Shown here piece after piece: positions 50,367 to 58,134 of a stretch of DNA of 64,000 nucleotides; positions within the stretch are counted from its first letter, which is position 1, and each line of letters starts with the position of its first letter. The notes below the pieces were generated by a model. It was not told the origin of the DNA. It worked only from the letters and a program-made list of their open reading frames with translations, and made no database searches. Origin of the DNA: a virus. The translations under genes were made by a program, and so were the position numbers. The stretch covers positions 1-64,000 of IMG/VR virus record IMGVR_UViG_3300032282_002676. The stretch is one strand, 5' to 3'.

Positions 50367-50668
50367 TTTAATTTTCTTTCCAATTCACTTAAACGATTCA
50401 TACCAGTTTGTTTTAATTCATAGTGGTGAAGTTTTTCAATTGGATCTTCAATCACTTTAAATTTCAGTTTATCAAACTCTTTATGGAACTCGTTTCGTCT
50501 TTCGGCATCCCAACCCATACACTGAAAGAATCCACTTTTTGGATTAGCAGAAACATTTTTATCATAGTAGTCCATGTATCTTGCACGATACTTAGACAAT
50601 TCTGAAAATAGCAAAGAACTCTTATGAGTTTTCTTTATCTCATCAATCAATTCTTTCAAGTAACTCAT
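50363..50668 (-). CDS. Small helical protein, unknown function
   Basis: A 101-residue charged protein (MSYLKELIDEIKKTHKSSLL, KYRARYMDYYDKNVSANPKS, CMGWDAERRNEFHKEFDKLK) that looks all-helical, with a coiled C-terminus (MNRLSELERKL). It has no family I recognise. It is followed by a coupled tiny membrane protein and the tmRNA. Confidence 0.6.
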   Translation of the reverse strand: MSYLKELIDEIKKTHKSSLLFSELSKYRARYMDYYDKNVSANPKSGFFQCMGWDAERRNEFHKEFDKLKFKVIEDPIEKLHHYELKQTGMNRLSELERKLK

Positions 50669-50682
50669 TATATAATATTCCT

Positions 50683-51222
50683 TTACTTATATGCTGTAAA
50701 AGTTTGATTTGCGCCAAGTCTTGTTCTACCTTTACCTTTTTCCTCACTTGGTTTTACTTTGACGTTGTAATGCACTTTACCTTGATTTTCAACTTTACCT
50801 GATTTAGCAGAAGCATCAAGATGGTGCCAACTGCCCTCATGTGATTTGTGGTGAACAGCCAGAATAGATTCTTGCTTATGTTTATTGCCAACATTTTTTA
50901 AAGCATGGACCATTTTATTGTGACCTTCTTTACCTTTTTTAGCAGCATGGACTAAGTATGATCCTTCATGACTCACTTCATGTTCACCACCATACTGATA
51001 TTCACCTTTGTGTGGTCCAGACCAACCACCAATATGTCCAGATTTATGTGCATGTTCTAAGTCTTTCTTCATCTCTGCGTGTGCTGCCTTTTTTTTCTCT
51101 GGAGTATTCGTATGAGGACCTTCAGGAGATAATGCGCCTATACTGTGTCCAGAAGCCAAATGTTTATTTACCTTTTGCTGAAGTGGATTGCCTTCTACAA
51201 TGTACTGTTTTAATGATAGCAT
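50683..51222 (-). CDS. His-rich conserved phage protein, DUF3293-like pattern
   Basis: A 179-residue protein from ATG 51222 (MLSLKQYIVEGNPLQQ), chosen because AAAGGAGG lies four bases upstream. GHSIGALSPEGPHTNTPEKK, HAEMKKDLEHAHKSGHIGGW and HEGSYLVHAAKKGKEGHNKM resemble the N-x-x-x-x-x-L-x-x-D-L-x-x-x-G-x-x layout of DUF3293-type phage proteins. It is strikingly rich in His and Lys. The short N-terminal L-x-x-Y-[IL]-x-E string is a common leader of such phage proteins. Function unknown. Confidence 0.6.
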   Translation of the reverse strand: MLSLKQYIVEGNPLQQKVNKHLASGHSIGALSPEGPHTNTPEKKKAAHAEMKKDLEHAHKSGHIGGWSGPHKGEYQYGGEHEVSHEGSYLVHAAKKGKEGHNKMVHALKNVGNKHKQESILAVHHKSHEGSWHHLDASAKSGKVENQGKVHYNVKVKPSEEKGKGRTRLGANQTFTAYK

Positions 51223-51232
51223 GATGCCTCCT

Positions 51233-51898
51233 TTAGGCATATTTATCAATATACTGCATCAGAGGTTTCCGATAATCGTCAATCTGACGTTCAAATAACT
51301 GTGCTTCACCTTCACCAGTAGCAATCAATACTACTATATCATCAATCCACATTCCTGTCAACTCTGAGAACATCAAAGCATATGCGGTACATTGCATGAA
51401 GTAGTTCTGGATGTAACTTTCTTCCTTTTGCTTGGCAGAAGTCTTAAAGTCGATTACCGATAACTTACCGTTCCACACACCAATCAAGTCTACTCGGCCA
51501 GCGATTTTCAACTTATGTGAATATAGTGCTTGCTCTTGGGAATATACGTCACCAAGTTTCTCATCGATGATTGGTTTGATTTTGAAAAACATTTCCTTCA
51601 AATCTGGCATCATCGTTTGCAATCTAAATTCATTTGTTGCGTTGTTGATATAATCTTCACAAATTTTATGAACTCTAGTACCACGACCTGCCGCTTTGGT
51701 TGATATCTTGTTTGCTTCTTCAGCACCAATACGTTCACGCCATTCCATGATTGCTTGTTTGTTGTAATTACCAAGTACCGTAGTGATAGACTTATACTGT
51801 TCTCCTGTGGGAGTAGTATATCGTCTACCACTATCGGTTGTTACTGCTTTCAAGTCAAAGTCAAGTGCTGGCAGTTTTACATGATTAAAAGTTCGCAT
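51233..51898 (-). CDS. RecB/Cas4-like PD-(D/E)xK exonuclease
   Basis: A 221-residue protein with the full nuclease layout: GRGTRVHKICEDYI (the N-terminal H motif), IAGRVDLIGVWNGKLSVIDF (Asp in GRVDL and Asp in VIDFKTS, followed by Lys), and the Q-x-x-x-Y helix MQCTAYALMFSELTG. The family cleaves DNA ends in a metal-dependent way. In T4-like phages it probably acts in recombination or processing of replicating DNA. There is no CRISPR array here, so the Cas4 resemblance is only of fold. Confidence 0.82.
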   Translation of the reverse strand: MRTFNHVKLPALDFDLKAVTTDSGRRYTTPTGEQYKSITTVLGNYNKQAIMEWRERIGAEEANKISTKAAGRGTRVHKICEDYINNATNEFRLQTMMPDLKEMFFKIKPIIDEKLGDVYSQEQALYSHKLKIAGRVDLIGVWNGKLSVIDFKTSAKQKEESYIQNYFMQCTAYALMFSELTGMWIDDIVVLIATGEGEAQLFERQIDDYRKPLMQYIDKYA

Positions 51899-52081
51899 CT
51901 ACGTTATATAATGGTTTCTACTGTGGTGTGGGTAATTTTGTCGGATAAACTTCTTTTCGTTCTTTGCAGTTAGATTGTCTTTTTCCATGTTGTCAATTTC
52001 AGTTGACATTTCTCGCTCTAGTTCTTTGGTAATATAATCATTTAGAATTGCTACTTTTTTCTGCAATGAACGTTTTGCCAT
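51899..52081 (-). CDS. Small basic helical protein
   Basis: A 60-residue protein, MAKRSLQKKVAILNDYITKE then MSTEIDNMEKDNLTAKNEKK, ending RQNYPHHSRNHYIT. It looks like one long helix with basic ends. It is directly coupled to the nuclease gene (adjacent stop and start) and has GGAG ahead. Function unknown; DNA or nuclease partner is a guess. Confidence 0.5.
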   Translation of the reverse strand: MAKRSLQKKVAILNDYITKELEREMSTEIDNMEKDNLTAKNEKKFIRQNYPHHSRNHYIT

Positions 52082-52113
52082 GTGTGCTCCTCTACAGGGT
52101 TCACATAATATAA

Positions 52114-52416
52114 TTAGTACCCAAATTTTCCGATATGTTTAGTGACTAAATTTTGTGTTTTGATTTCTTTCATCGACTTCCGACCATGAGCATTAGCAAC
52201 AGCAGACTGCTTATGATTTTCCGAAACTTTAGATAGAACTTCTTTGAAGCCGTCTGGTATTTTACCAGTGATTGATACACCAGAGACCGTTGATGTGGCC
52301 CCTAGCATTTGTTGAATATGTGGATTTTCTTTGAGATATTGTTCACGTGCTGCCATGCTCATGAACTCCTCAAACTCCTCACCTGTTTCAGTGTTTACAA
52401 AATCATAGGTTGGCAT
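52114..52416 (-). CDS. Conserved phage protein, FmdB-like start without zinc cysteines
   Basis: A 100-residue protein from ATG 52416 (MPTYDFVNTETGEEFEEFMS). MPTYDF-x-x-x-x-T-G-E is the opening of FmdB-type zinc-ribbon proteins, but the Cys pairs are missing. The remainder (AREQYLKENPHIQQMLGATS, IPDGFKEVLSKVSENHKQSA) matches the small protein common in T4-like phages. The longer frame starting at 52527 overlaps the neighbour and is rejected. Function unknown. Confidence 0.72.
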   Translation of the reverse strand: MPTYDFVNTETGEEFEEFMSMAAREQYLKENPHIQQMLGATSTVSGVSITGKIPDGFKEVLSKVSENHKQSAVANAHGRKSMKEIKTQNLVTKHIGKFGY

Positions 52417-52420
52417 AATT

Positions 52421-52987
52421 TTATTTAGTAATATACCATTCTGGAATTTCACGTTTCTTCCAGTTGGCCAAGTGTGTCTTATTCTGTATATAGTAGTTAC
52501 GATAAGACGCCAACGAATCCAACTCATATCGATCCGTGTGTACTTCTTTCAGAACTTTCACATCTTCAGGCATAGCAGGTGTCGGTTCAGTAAATGGTGC
52601 TTGTGGAATATTCTCAGGTATCCTAGCAAGATACATTTCCAATCTTGAACATGCATGAACTTTGCCATACCGATGTGTATATTCATCCATCAGTGCTTGG
52701 AATAAACTAAACAACCAATCATAGTTTTTATCTGATTGTCTTACCCATACCGCAGACGGATGGTTAATGTGAGTAGCAGAATAAAGAACGGTATCACGGT
52801 TATCGGCAAGAACATATATAACTTTCTTCCGACCAGACTGACTGACGCCAAAAGAAAGAACACCGTCAAGAATACGGTGAGCAGTAGAAAGAAGTTGAGC
52901 ATATTCAAGGATCATTTTGACCACGTGTTTATCGTTGTGCATTTCCGCACACTTGCGAACATCGTGGTCGAGATAAAAGATATTCAT
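52421..52987 (-). CDS. Conserved phage protein of unknown function
   Basis: A 188-residue protein with widely kept strings: MNIFYLDHDVRKCAEMHNDK, HVVKMILEYAQLLSTAHRIL, INHPSAVWVRQSDKNYDWLF, ARIPENIPQAPFTEPTPAMP, and YRNYYIQNKTHLANWKKREI ending PEWY. It is a hallmark hypothetical protein of T4-like and other large phages. The many His, Asp and Cys residues at the start could suggest an enzyme, but no reaction is known. It sits 4 bases from the next gene and 1 base after the lipoprotein gene. Confidence 0.78.
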   Translation of the reverse strand: MNIFYLDHDVRKCAEMHNDKHVVKMILEYAQLLSTAHRILDGVLSFGVSQSGRKKVIYVLADNRDTVLYSATHINHPSAVWVRQSDKNYDWLFSLFQALMDEYTHRYGKVHACSRLEMYLARIPENIPQAPFTEPTPAMPEDVKVLKEVHTDRYELDSLASYRNYYIQNKTHLANWKKREIPEWYITK

Positions 52988-52988
52988 A

Positions 52989-53267
52989 TTAGAAGCAGAA
53001 GAATTTGCATTGAGTATTCACTGTCTGTGGAACTTGTTGTGCATGTTTCACTTGCACAGTTTGCAATTCTTTTAAGTGTTGATATTTCAATTCTTGCTCA
53101 CGTTTTTCCATATCACGTTCAAGTTTTTCCATTTTTTCAATTTGAGACTTTAGAAGGTCATTCGTTGAAAGCATTTGTGGATTAACACGTGGATCGTTTG
53201 CTAATGGAGGTGTTGACGTACACGCCGTCAACAGAGTCAACAATAATAAAGGTATAATCGTTTTCAT
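52989..53267 (-). CDS. Small lipoprotein with coiled coil, outer-spanin candidate
   Basis: A 92-residue protein with a lipoprotein signal: MKTIIPLLLLTLLTAC, lipobox L-T-A-C with Cys16 as lipid site. A proline-containing linker follows, then one long charged helix (KSQIEKMEKLERDMEKREQE) and a Cys-containing end (NTQCKFFCF). Size and layout fit the outer-membrane member of a spanin pair. The start overlaps the upstream membrane protein as ATGA, supporting a joint lysis or envelope role. A separate inner spanin is not evident. Confidence 0.65.
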   Translation of the reverse strand: MKTIIPLLLLTLLTACTSTPPLANDPRVNPQMLSTNDLLKSQIEKMEKLERDMEKREQELKYQHLKELQTVQVKHAQQVPQTVNTQCKFFCF

Positions 53268-53497
53268 TTCTGATCCTCATCAGGAGTAATTTTATTCATC
53301 ACATAAACAAAGGCAATAAATTCAACAGCACCTCTTGATCCAACGATTGCAAGAAGTGCCATAATAATCACCAACATATAAAACTTTTGTCGTTCAGTAA
53401 ACAGTGCACTATAAAAATGTGCAGAGTCAATTGCCTTGAGTGAACGATCCTCAAGTGCTGACCACTTTTTTGAAGCCCAACTTGTAAATTTAGACAT
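53264..53497 (-). CDS. Small membrane protein, holin-like candidate
   Basis: A 77-residue protein from ATG 53497 (MSKFTSWASKKWSALEDRSL), with AAGG five bases upstream. A basic, amphipathic N-terminal helix is followed by two closely spaced hydrophobic segments (FYMLVIIMALLAIVGSRG and AVEFIAFVYVM) and an acidic end PDEDQK. A hairpin of two spans with charged ends is seen in class II holins. Together with the lipoprotein it resembles a lysis pair, although the hydrolase gene is 4.5 kb away. Confidence 0.6.
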   Translation of the reverse strand: MSKFTSWASKKWSALEDRSLKAIDSAHFYSALFTERQKFYMLVIIMALLAIVGSRGAVEFIAFVYVMNKITPDEDQK

Positions 53498-53594
53498 GAT
53501 CACCTTAAAAAGAAAATGGGGCACGTGCCTGTCTCCCGACAGTCATTGTTGTTTAATGATAAGCCTAGAACGGCCATCACCCCGGAAACTTTAA

Positions 53595-53969
53595 TTAGGC
53601 GATTTCTTCAACTTCCGCCACATCAGCAACAGGTGCCGTCTTTGCTTTTAAATCGCCAAGTTTTTTGATTGATGTGTCAACAATAGGAATAATGTTGAAA
53701 CCACGATCAGTGAGATAGGGCATCATCTCAGCAACATTCATCAATTCGTAACCAACAACTTTACGACCGCTCTTGTGTGCTTTGATAACTGCACCACGAT
53801 ATTTCATATTCAGCAATTCAGCACCGATGCGATACATAGCATCATATTGCATGGTTGTTTGAATTTGCTCAAGGGTAACAACACCACCATTTGCGAGAAC
53901 CATCAGTAAGCGTTCCCAACGAACAGGTTTGCCGGCACGTTTGCCAGAAGATGTGGTTTTAATAGCCAT
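53595..53969 (-). CDS. Small winged-helix-like protein
   Basis: A 124-residue protein. After a basic N-terminus (MAIKTTSSGKRAGKPVRWER), the segment LLMVLANGGVVTLEQIQTTM, QYDAMYRIGAELLNMKYRGA and KAHKSGRKVVGYEL has the helix-helix-helix-beta-hairpin look of a winged helix. The C-terminus ends in an acidic tail. It follows a strong sigma70-type promoter, so an early regulator is possible. No named family recognised. Confidence 0.6.
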   Translation of the reverse strand: MAIKTTSSGKRAGKPVRWERLLMVLANGGVVTLEQIQTTMQYDAMYRIGAELLNMKYRGAVIKAHKSGRKVVGYELMNVAEMMPYLTDRGFNIIPIVDTSIKKLGDLKAKTAPVADVAEVEEIA

Positions 53970-54001
53970 AATATAAACTCCTAATTAATAGTAAGAATAA
54001 C

Positions 54002-54030
54002 AGTGTAACATGCTTGGAAGTATTTGTCAA
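54002..54030 (-). promoter_or_regulatory. Sigma70-type promoter for 53969 gene
   Basis: TTGACA, 17 bases, TACACT on the minus strand, with GC before the -35 box. A leader of about 30 bases with AGGAG follows. The same GCTTGACAA start occurs in the two promoters at 54461 and 54855. Confidence 0.8.
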
Positions 54031-54033
54031 GCA

Positions 54034-54423
54034 TCATAACACCTCATTTTTGCGACCGAGACTTGCAGGATTCATACCTTCGGTAACATAAACATAATTA
54101 CCTTTGTGTAATGGTGCCGTACAAGTTGCTACATAATCCACAATCTCACGGTCACTAGAATCGAGTTTGTGGTAATCTTTCATGATGCCAGTTTTTGTCA
54201 TAGCACCCTTAACTGTATCTGGCAAAGATTCTGCCCGTACAATGTCACGTGGTACACGATAAGAGAACACGGACTTTTTCTGTGCTTTTGCTTTGGGCGA
54301 CATATACTTGCCACCAGAAGGTAACGGGATAGCATTGATAGACCGCTCGAAATCTTGATGGTCTTGCAATTGCTTTTTAGTTACTTTCTTTTTCTTTGAT
54401 TTAAAGTATATACGAATCATCAT
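54034..54423 (-). CDS. Small basic early protein, unknown
   Basis: A 129-residue protein (MMIRIYFKSKKKKVTKKQLQ at the start, then HQDFERSINAIPLPSGGKYM, SVFSYRVPRDIVRAESLPDT). The first 20 residues are strongly basic. It lies just 9 bases after the -10 box of its promoter, so the transcript probably has almost no leader and begins at the AUGAUG. The pattern P-S-G-G-K-Y with later S-L-P-D-T occurs in other phage proteins of unknown role. Confidence 0.62.
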   Translation of the reverse strand: MMIRIYFKSKKKKVTKKQLQDHQDFERSINAIPLPSGGKYMSPKAKAQKKSVFSYRVPRDIVRAESLPDTVKGAMTKTGIMKDYHKLDSSDREIVDYVATCTAPLHKGNYVYVTEGMNPASLGRKNEVL

Positions 54424-54432
54424 AATATATCC

Positions 54433-54461
54433 AGTGTATCAGGTAGTGATCCAATTGTCAA
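54433..54461 (-). promoter_or_regulatory. Sigma70-type promoter for 54423 gene
   Basis: TTGACA, 17 bases, TACACT on the minus strand. The -35 box overlaps the stop codon of the upstream gene. Only 9 bases separate the -10 box from ATG. Confidence 0.8.
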
Positions 54462-54817
54462 GCGGCAATCTTTTGTTTTACCTTAGTGATATGTTTGCAT
54501 TTGCTGTGATATTTGAAACCTATGCAAGGGCAAGAATAATGATCACCAGAAAGTGTTACAATGTATTCATCATTCTTGGAACCTTTGACCTTGAACTTAC
54601 GAATGGTTGTTGTCGAACCAGAAAGTATTTTCAGGTCTATAACATTTGTAAGATTGATAACTGACACAGGAAATTCTTTGTTGCCAGTTTGTAAACAGAA
54701 CTCATTGGTAGATAACCAACGATAAGGATTGACCACTACGCCCTCGAACTTAGCGGCGCCAGTGTAATATTGACAATTTACGGATATTGTCGATCCAACG
54801 GTAGGCAAATTTGTCAT
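54458..54817 (-). CDS. SWIM-type zinc finger protein
   Basis: A 119-residue protein. The N-terminal part is strand-rich (MTNLPTVGSTISVNCQYYTG, FEGVVVNPYRWLSTNEFCLQ). The C-terminal SWIM finger is clear: YIVTLSGDHYSCPCIGFKYH followed by SKCKHITKVK, i.e. C-x-C-x(n)-C-x-H. SWIM domains bind DNA or protein. The same arrangement is seen in small T4-like phage proteins. The only promoter places transcription start two or three bases before the ATG. Confidence 0.75.
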   Translation of the reverse strand: MTNLPTVGSTISVNCQYYTGAAKFEGVVVNPYRWLSTNEFCLQTGNKEFPVSVINLTNVIDLKILSGSTTTIRKFKVKGSKNDEYIVTLSGDHYSCPCIGFKYHSKCKHITKVKQKIAA

Positions 54818-54826
54818 AGTATTACC

Positions 54827-54855
54827 ATTATACGATAATACTTAGAATTTGTCAA
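54827..54855 (-). promoter_or_regulatory. Perfect-consensus sigma70-type promoter
   Basis: TTGACA, exactly 17 bases, TATAAT on the minus strand. Nine bases lie between the -10 box and the ATG at 54817. It follows the last gene of the late adhesin cluster and probably starts an early transcript reading 54817 to the left. Confidence 0.9.
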
Positions 54856-54876
54856 GCGTGTTGTATTTTTACAACA

Positions 54877-55755
54877 CTATATTGCCCCTAAAACTATTTC
54901 GCCTGATCCTGTAAATGAATAAATCCAATCATTACCTACTTGTGTTTCTGTTGCACCACCAACTATATTTGATGCTCTTGCTATACAACGAAGAATTACA
55001 ATACCACTGCCGCCCGCAAAATCGCTTCCGGCGGTGCTATTACCGCCTGCTCCTCCACCACCATTTGCCGAAGCACTCTGATTGCCCAATCCACCAGGAG
55101 TCGCTGAAGCACCATTTACATTAGTTCCTACACCTTGACCTCCACCAGCATAGTTTACAGGAGTTCCTGTTATTGAAGATGCCAATGCTGCACCAGCATC
55201 TCCACCAGTCCAAACTCCAGGAACAGTAAAACCATTTGTTCCTGCACCTCCTGCACCACCACCGCCACCAGAGCCTCTGCCTGCAGCATTACCATAACCA
55301 CCACCGCCATTATTGCCTTGAGGAGTATATCCTAAACCTGCATTACCACCTCCGCTTCCTTGTTCAGCACCACCACCACCACCAGAACCTCCTGATTGTC
55401 CGGCAATCGATGAGCCTCCATAAAAACCTTTATTTCTTCCACCTTGACCACCACCATCAGAAATAACATTACTCCACACACGACTACCGTCTATAGAAAT
55501 GACAGATGAATTACTACCGTTAGCATCAAGTCCTCCAGCACCAACAACTATGAGTAGACGAGCGGCTTCAATTGTATTCTGTGTTCCTGTTCTTAAACCA
55601 CCTGCACCACCACCTCCACCAATTCCTGAAAAATAATATCCACTACCTCCGCCACCCGCAACAACTAGATACTGAACAGCAACATTTCCATATATTTTTT
55701 TTCTAAAATTGTTTACTGAAAGTCCACGTGTAATTACTGCTGATAATATTGGCAT
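54877..55755 (-). CDS. Glycine-rich adhesin-like tail protein, one repeat body
   Basis: A 292-residue protein; start chosen at ATG 55755 (MPILSAVITRGLSVNNFRKK), since the MPIL opening matches MPPIL and MPII of paralogues and the longer frame overlaps the neighbour. One body runs from VQYLVVAGGGGSGYYFSG to GGSGIVILRC and is followed by the short C-terminal module (DWIYSFTGSGEIVLG) also found at 10856, 16243 and 56255. It is the smallest of the eight adhesin-like proteins and lies in the second cluster. Confidence 0.82.
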   Translation of the reverse strand: MPILSAVITRGLSVNNFRKKIYGNVAVQYLVVAGGGGSGYYFSGIGGGGGAGGLRTGTQNTIEAARLLIVVGAGGLDANGSNSSVISIDGSRVWSNVISDGGGQGGRNKGFYGGSSIAGQSGGSGGGGGAEQGSGGGNAGLGYTPQGNNGGGGYGNAAGRGSGGGGGAGGAGTNGFTVPGVWTGGDAGAALASSITGTPVNYAGGGQGVGTNVNGASATPGGLGNQSASANGGGGAGGNSTAGSDFAGGSGIVILRCIARASNIVGGATETQVGNDWIYSFTGSGEIVLGAI

Positions 55756-55759
55756 TTTT

Positions 55760-56215
55760 TTATCCGAGTGCAAACAAAGTATTTGAACTAATCACAGTGT
55801 AATTTGTAGGATCAGTTTTAAATATAGTAAATGTTACAAGATTATATTCTGCATTTGCTATAGCAACACCGCCAGTTGGTTTAGTGTTTGCAGCATAGTA
55901 TACTGTTTGTGCAGCACCATCAATATTTAAAGATGATGTATATCTTGTAGTACCATTTCTAAGAAGAATAGCGAGTGATGTTGTTTGTCCTGGATTTATT
56001 GCACCACCAAATGTTGATGTTGCATTTGCACGAAGATTGAACGTTATATTTGCTGTGGTATTTGCAGTGAAGAAATATACTGTATTATTAGAAACATCAA
56101 TGTTAATAGTACCACCAATAGCGGTAGAATATACATTAGCGGTTTCTAACACTCTAACAAGTGAAAGTGTTTGATTTGCGGATATACCGTCATTTAAAAT
56201 TTTTGATAATGGCAT
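55760..56215 (-). CDS. Beta-rich virion protein, paralogue of a fibre C-terminal domain
   Basis: A 151-residue protein, MPLSKILNDGISANQTLSLV at the start. From residue about 30 it matches the last 125 residues of the protein at 11984: GGTINIDVSNNTVYFFTANT against GTINIDVTDRSVHYYDG, then PGQTTSLAILLRNGT, NIDGAAQTVYYAANTKPTGG and FTIFKTDPTNYTVISSNTLF. Here the domain stands alone, between two adhesin genes as in the other cluster. Likely a virion component. A perfect late element lies 19 bases upstream. Confidence 0.72.
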   Translation of the reverse strand: MPLSKILNDGISANQTLSLVRVLETANVYSTAIGGTINIDVSNNTVYFFTANTTANITFNLRANATSTFGGAINPGQTTSLAILLRNGTTRYTSSLNIDGAAQTVYYAANTKPTGGVAIANAEYNLVTFTIFKTDPTNYTVISSNTLFALG

Positions 56216-56224
56216 TAATGTCTC

Positions 56225-56248
56225 CTAATCGCTTATTTATACGATTAG
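56225..56248 (-). promoter_or_regulatory. Perfect late promoter TATAAATA inside a stem-loop
   Basis: The minus strand reads TATAAATA at 56241-56234, identical to the T4 late element. It is the loop of an inverted repeat CTAATCG (56225-56231) and CGATTAG (56242-56248). Transcription would start about 13 bases before the gene at 56215, with AGGAGA as ribosome site. Confidence 0.8.
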
Positions 56249-56254
56249 TTTTGA

Positions 56255-58132
56255 TTAAAAGGTTATTGTTCCCGCACTTGTAAATATGTAAATTTTATAA
56301 TTAGCGGCATATAAGAAATTTGGCGATCCTGTTGTAGATGTTGCATTCGAATAATTGTTAGGATATCGTATCATAACAATTCCTGATCCACCATTTCTAC
56401 CAAAATTACTAGCACCGCCACCACCAGAACCTCCACCACCACCAGTTCCATTTGCGCCAACAGTCGATACTGTATAAGCACCAGCACCATTTCCACCGCC
56501 ACAGTTATAGAAACCTACACCACCATAATGATTAGATGAGCCTGCTCCACCGCCAGCATAACCAACATTTGAACCTGTAAATGTTGAAAATAATCCTGTG
56601 CCACCCGATCCCGCTAAACGTGCATTGTATCGATCATCTGCACCATAACCATTTTCGCCAGCACCCGTTGCACCACCACCGCCACCACCACCAGAACCAC
56701 CAAATGGTCCACCACCGTCGGATCCTCCACCATTGCTACCTTCACGTGGAGTGTAACCACCAAGATTACCTGAACCACCAAATCTACCGAGAGGTGTACT
56801 GAATGGTGCACCACCACCTCCACCTCCGGAACCGCCAGGATTACCATTTACAACATATCCTCCACCACCACCGCCGCCAGATGACCATAATGAGAATGTT
56901 GAATTGTAAAAACCTGAATTGGCACCATTAGCACCATTAGCACTACTGTTTCCTGCAGCACCTCCACCAACAACAATCGTATATGCTACACCAGTGCCTA
57001 TGTCTAATGACAATCCTGTTCGTAAACCACCTGCTCCACCACCACCGCCACCATATCCTCCTAATTGACCACCAGCGCCACCACCACCAACAACAAAGTA
57101 TTCAACTGCTGGTGTAGCAGTAGATGGACCAGGATTCGCAGCACCACCTGAAGAAGGAAATATTATACTTCCTGAATTTGTAAATTTATATACTTTATAA
57201 TCAGAAGTTGTTGTATAGATTGGATTGCCAGTTACTGCCGCATCACCATATACGATAGGATATCTGAACATGATAATTCCAGAACCACCAGCATATGCTC
57301 TCGTATTATAATCATAGATTTGTGCAGCGGTACTGCCACCTCCTCCACCACCTGTCGATTGTGTTCCTGTTGATCCGAATGGACCACCCCACGCAAAACT
57401 GTATGTTGTGCCACCGTTACCACCACCGAAAGGTGTGGCAAGAATTGCACCGTTCGAACCATAATTAACATAACCACCACCACCAAAACCCGCATTACCA
57501 TATCTTGTGCCACCTCCACCGCCGCCAGCATATGCTGTATTTGTTCCATCAAATGTAGTGAAAATACCTATACCACCGTTACCGCCCCATTCAGCAGGTG
57601 CACCAGGATTAGTAAATGTAGCAGCACCTCCTGCACCACCTCCACCGCCGCCACCTACAGCACCAGAACCAGAACTGCCTATATTTCCTTCTGATGGTGT
57701 ATAACCACCAAGATTACCTAATCCATACGTATTTGGTCCAGGATTATATCCACCACCGCCACCACCATTACCTCCAGACATTCCTTGACTAGCATTAGGT
57801 AAACCACCAATATAACCGCCACCACCACCGCCGCCAGTGCTCCAATAAGAAAATGATGTGTTATAGAAACCAGAGTTTGCGCCGTTTGCTGAACCACCTC
57901 CGCCTGCACCTACACTAATATAATAAACAGAATCTTGTTTAATACTATTGGATAAAAAGAATTGTCTTACACCACCCGCACCACCGCCACCGCCACGACC
58001 ATTATTGCCACCGCCACCGCCACCTGCGACAACAAAATAATCAACTAAAAAAGGAGGTAACACTGTACCGGATGCTCTTATGAGACCATAAGATTTTATG
58101 GAACTTGAGAAAGATGCAAAGATAGGAGGCAT
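56255..58132 (-). CDS. Glycine-rich adhesin-like tail protein, two repeat bodies
   Basis: A 625-residue protein. Anchor MPPIFASFSSSIKSYGLIRA is close to that at 58135. Body one (VDYFVVAGGGGGGNNG to GGSGIIMFRYP) and body two (VEYFVVGGGGAGGQLGG to GGSGIVMIRYP) are each followed by the C-terminal module (TTTSDYKVYKFTNSGSIIFP and AANYKIYIFTSAGTITF). So this protein is an internal duplication of body plus module. FYNTSFSYWSTGGGGGGG and FYNSTFSLWSSGGGGGGG are nearly the same in both halves. Probably a tail tip adhesin. Confidence 0.84.
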   Translation of the reverse strand: MPPIFASFSSSIKSYGLIRASGTVLPPFLVDYFVVAGGGGGGNNGRGGGGGAGGVRQFFLSNSIKQDSVYYISVGAGGGGSANGANSGFYNTSFSYWSTGGGGGGGYIGGLPNASQGMSGGNGGGGGGYNPGPNTYGLGNLGGYTPSEGNIGSSGSGAVGGGGGGGAGGAATFTNPGAPAEWGGNGGIGIFTTFDGTNTAYAGGGGGGTRYGNAGFGGGGYVNYGSNGAILATPFGGGNGGTTYSFAWGGPFGSTGTQSTGGGGGGSTAAQIYDYNTRAYAGGSGIIMFRYPIVYGDAAVTGNPIYTTTSDYKVYKFTNSGSIIFPSSGGAANPGPSTATPAVEYFVVGGGGAGGQLGGYGGGGGGAGGLRTGLSLDIGTGVAYTIVVGGGAAGNSSANGANGANSGFYNSTFSLWSSGGGGGGGYVVNGNPGGSGGGGGGAPFSTPLGRFGGSGNLGGYTPREGSNGGGSDGGGPFGGSGGGGGGGATGAGENGYGADDRYNARLAGSGGTGLFSTFTGSNVGYAGGGAGSSNHYGGVGFYNCGGGNGAGAYTVSTVGANGTGGGGGSGGGGASNFGRNGGSGIVMIRYPNNYSNATSTTGSPNFLYAANYKIYIFTSAGTITF

Positions 58133-58134
58133 AG

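Noticed and set aside
53530-53560. Short hairpin CTGTC-TCCC-GACAG after the gene at 53595
   Set aside because: Only 5 bp with no T run directly after it on the minus strand, so I do not call a terminator.
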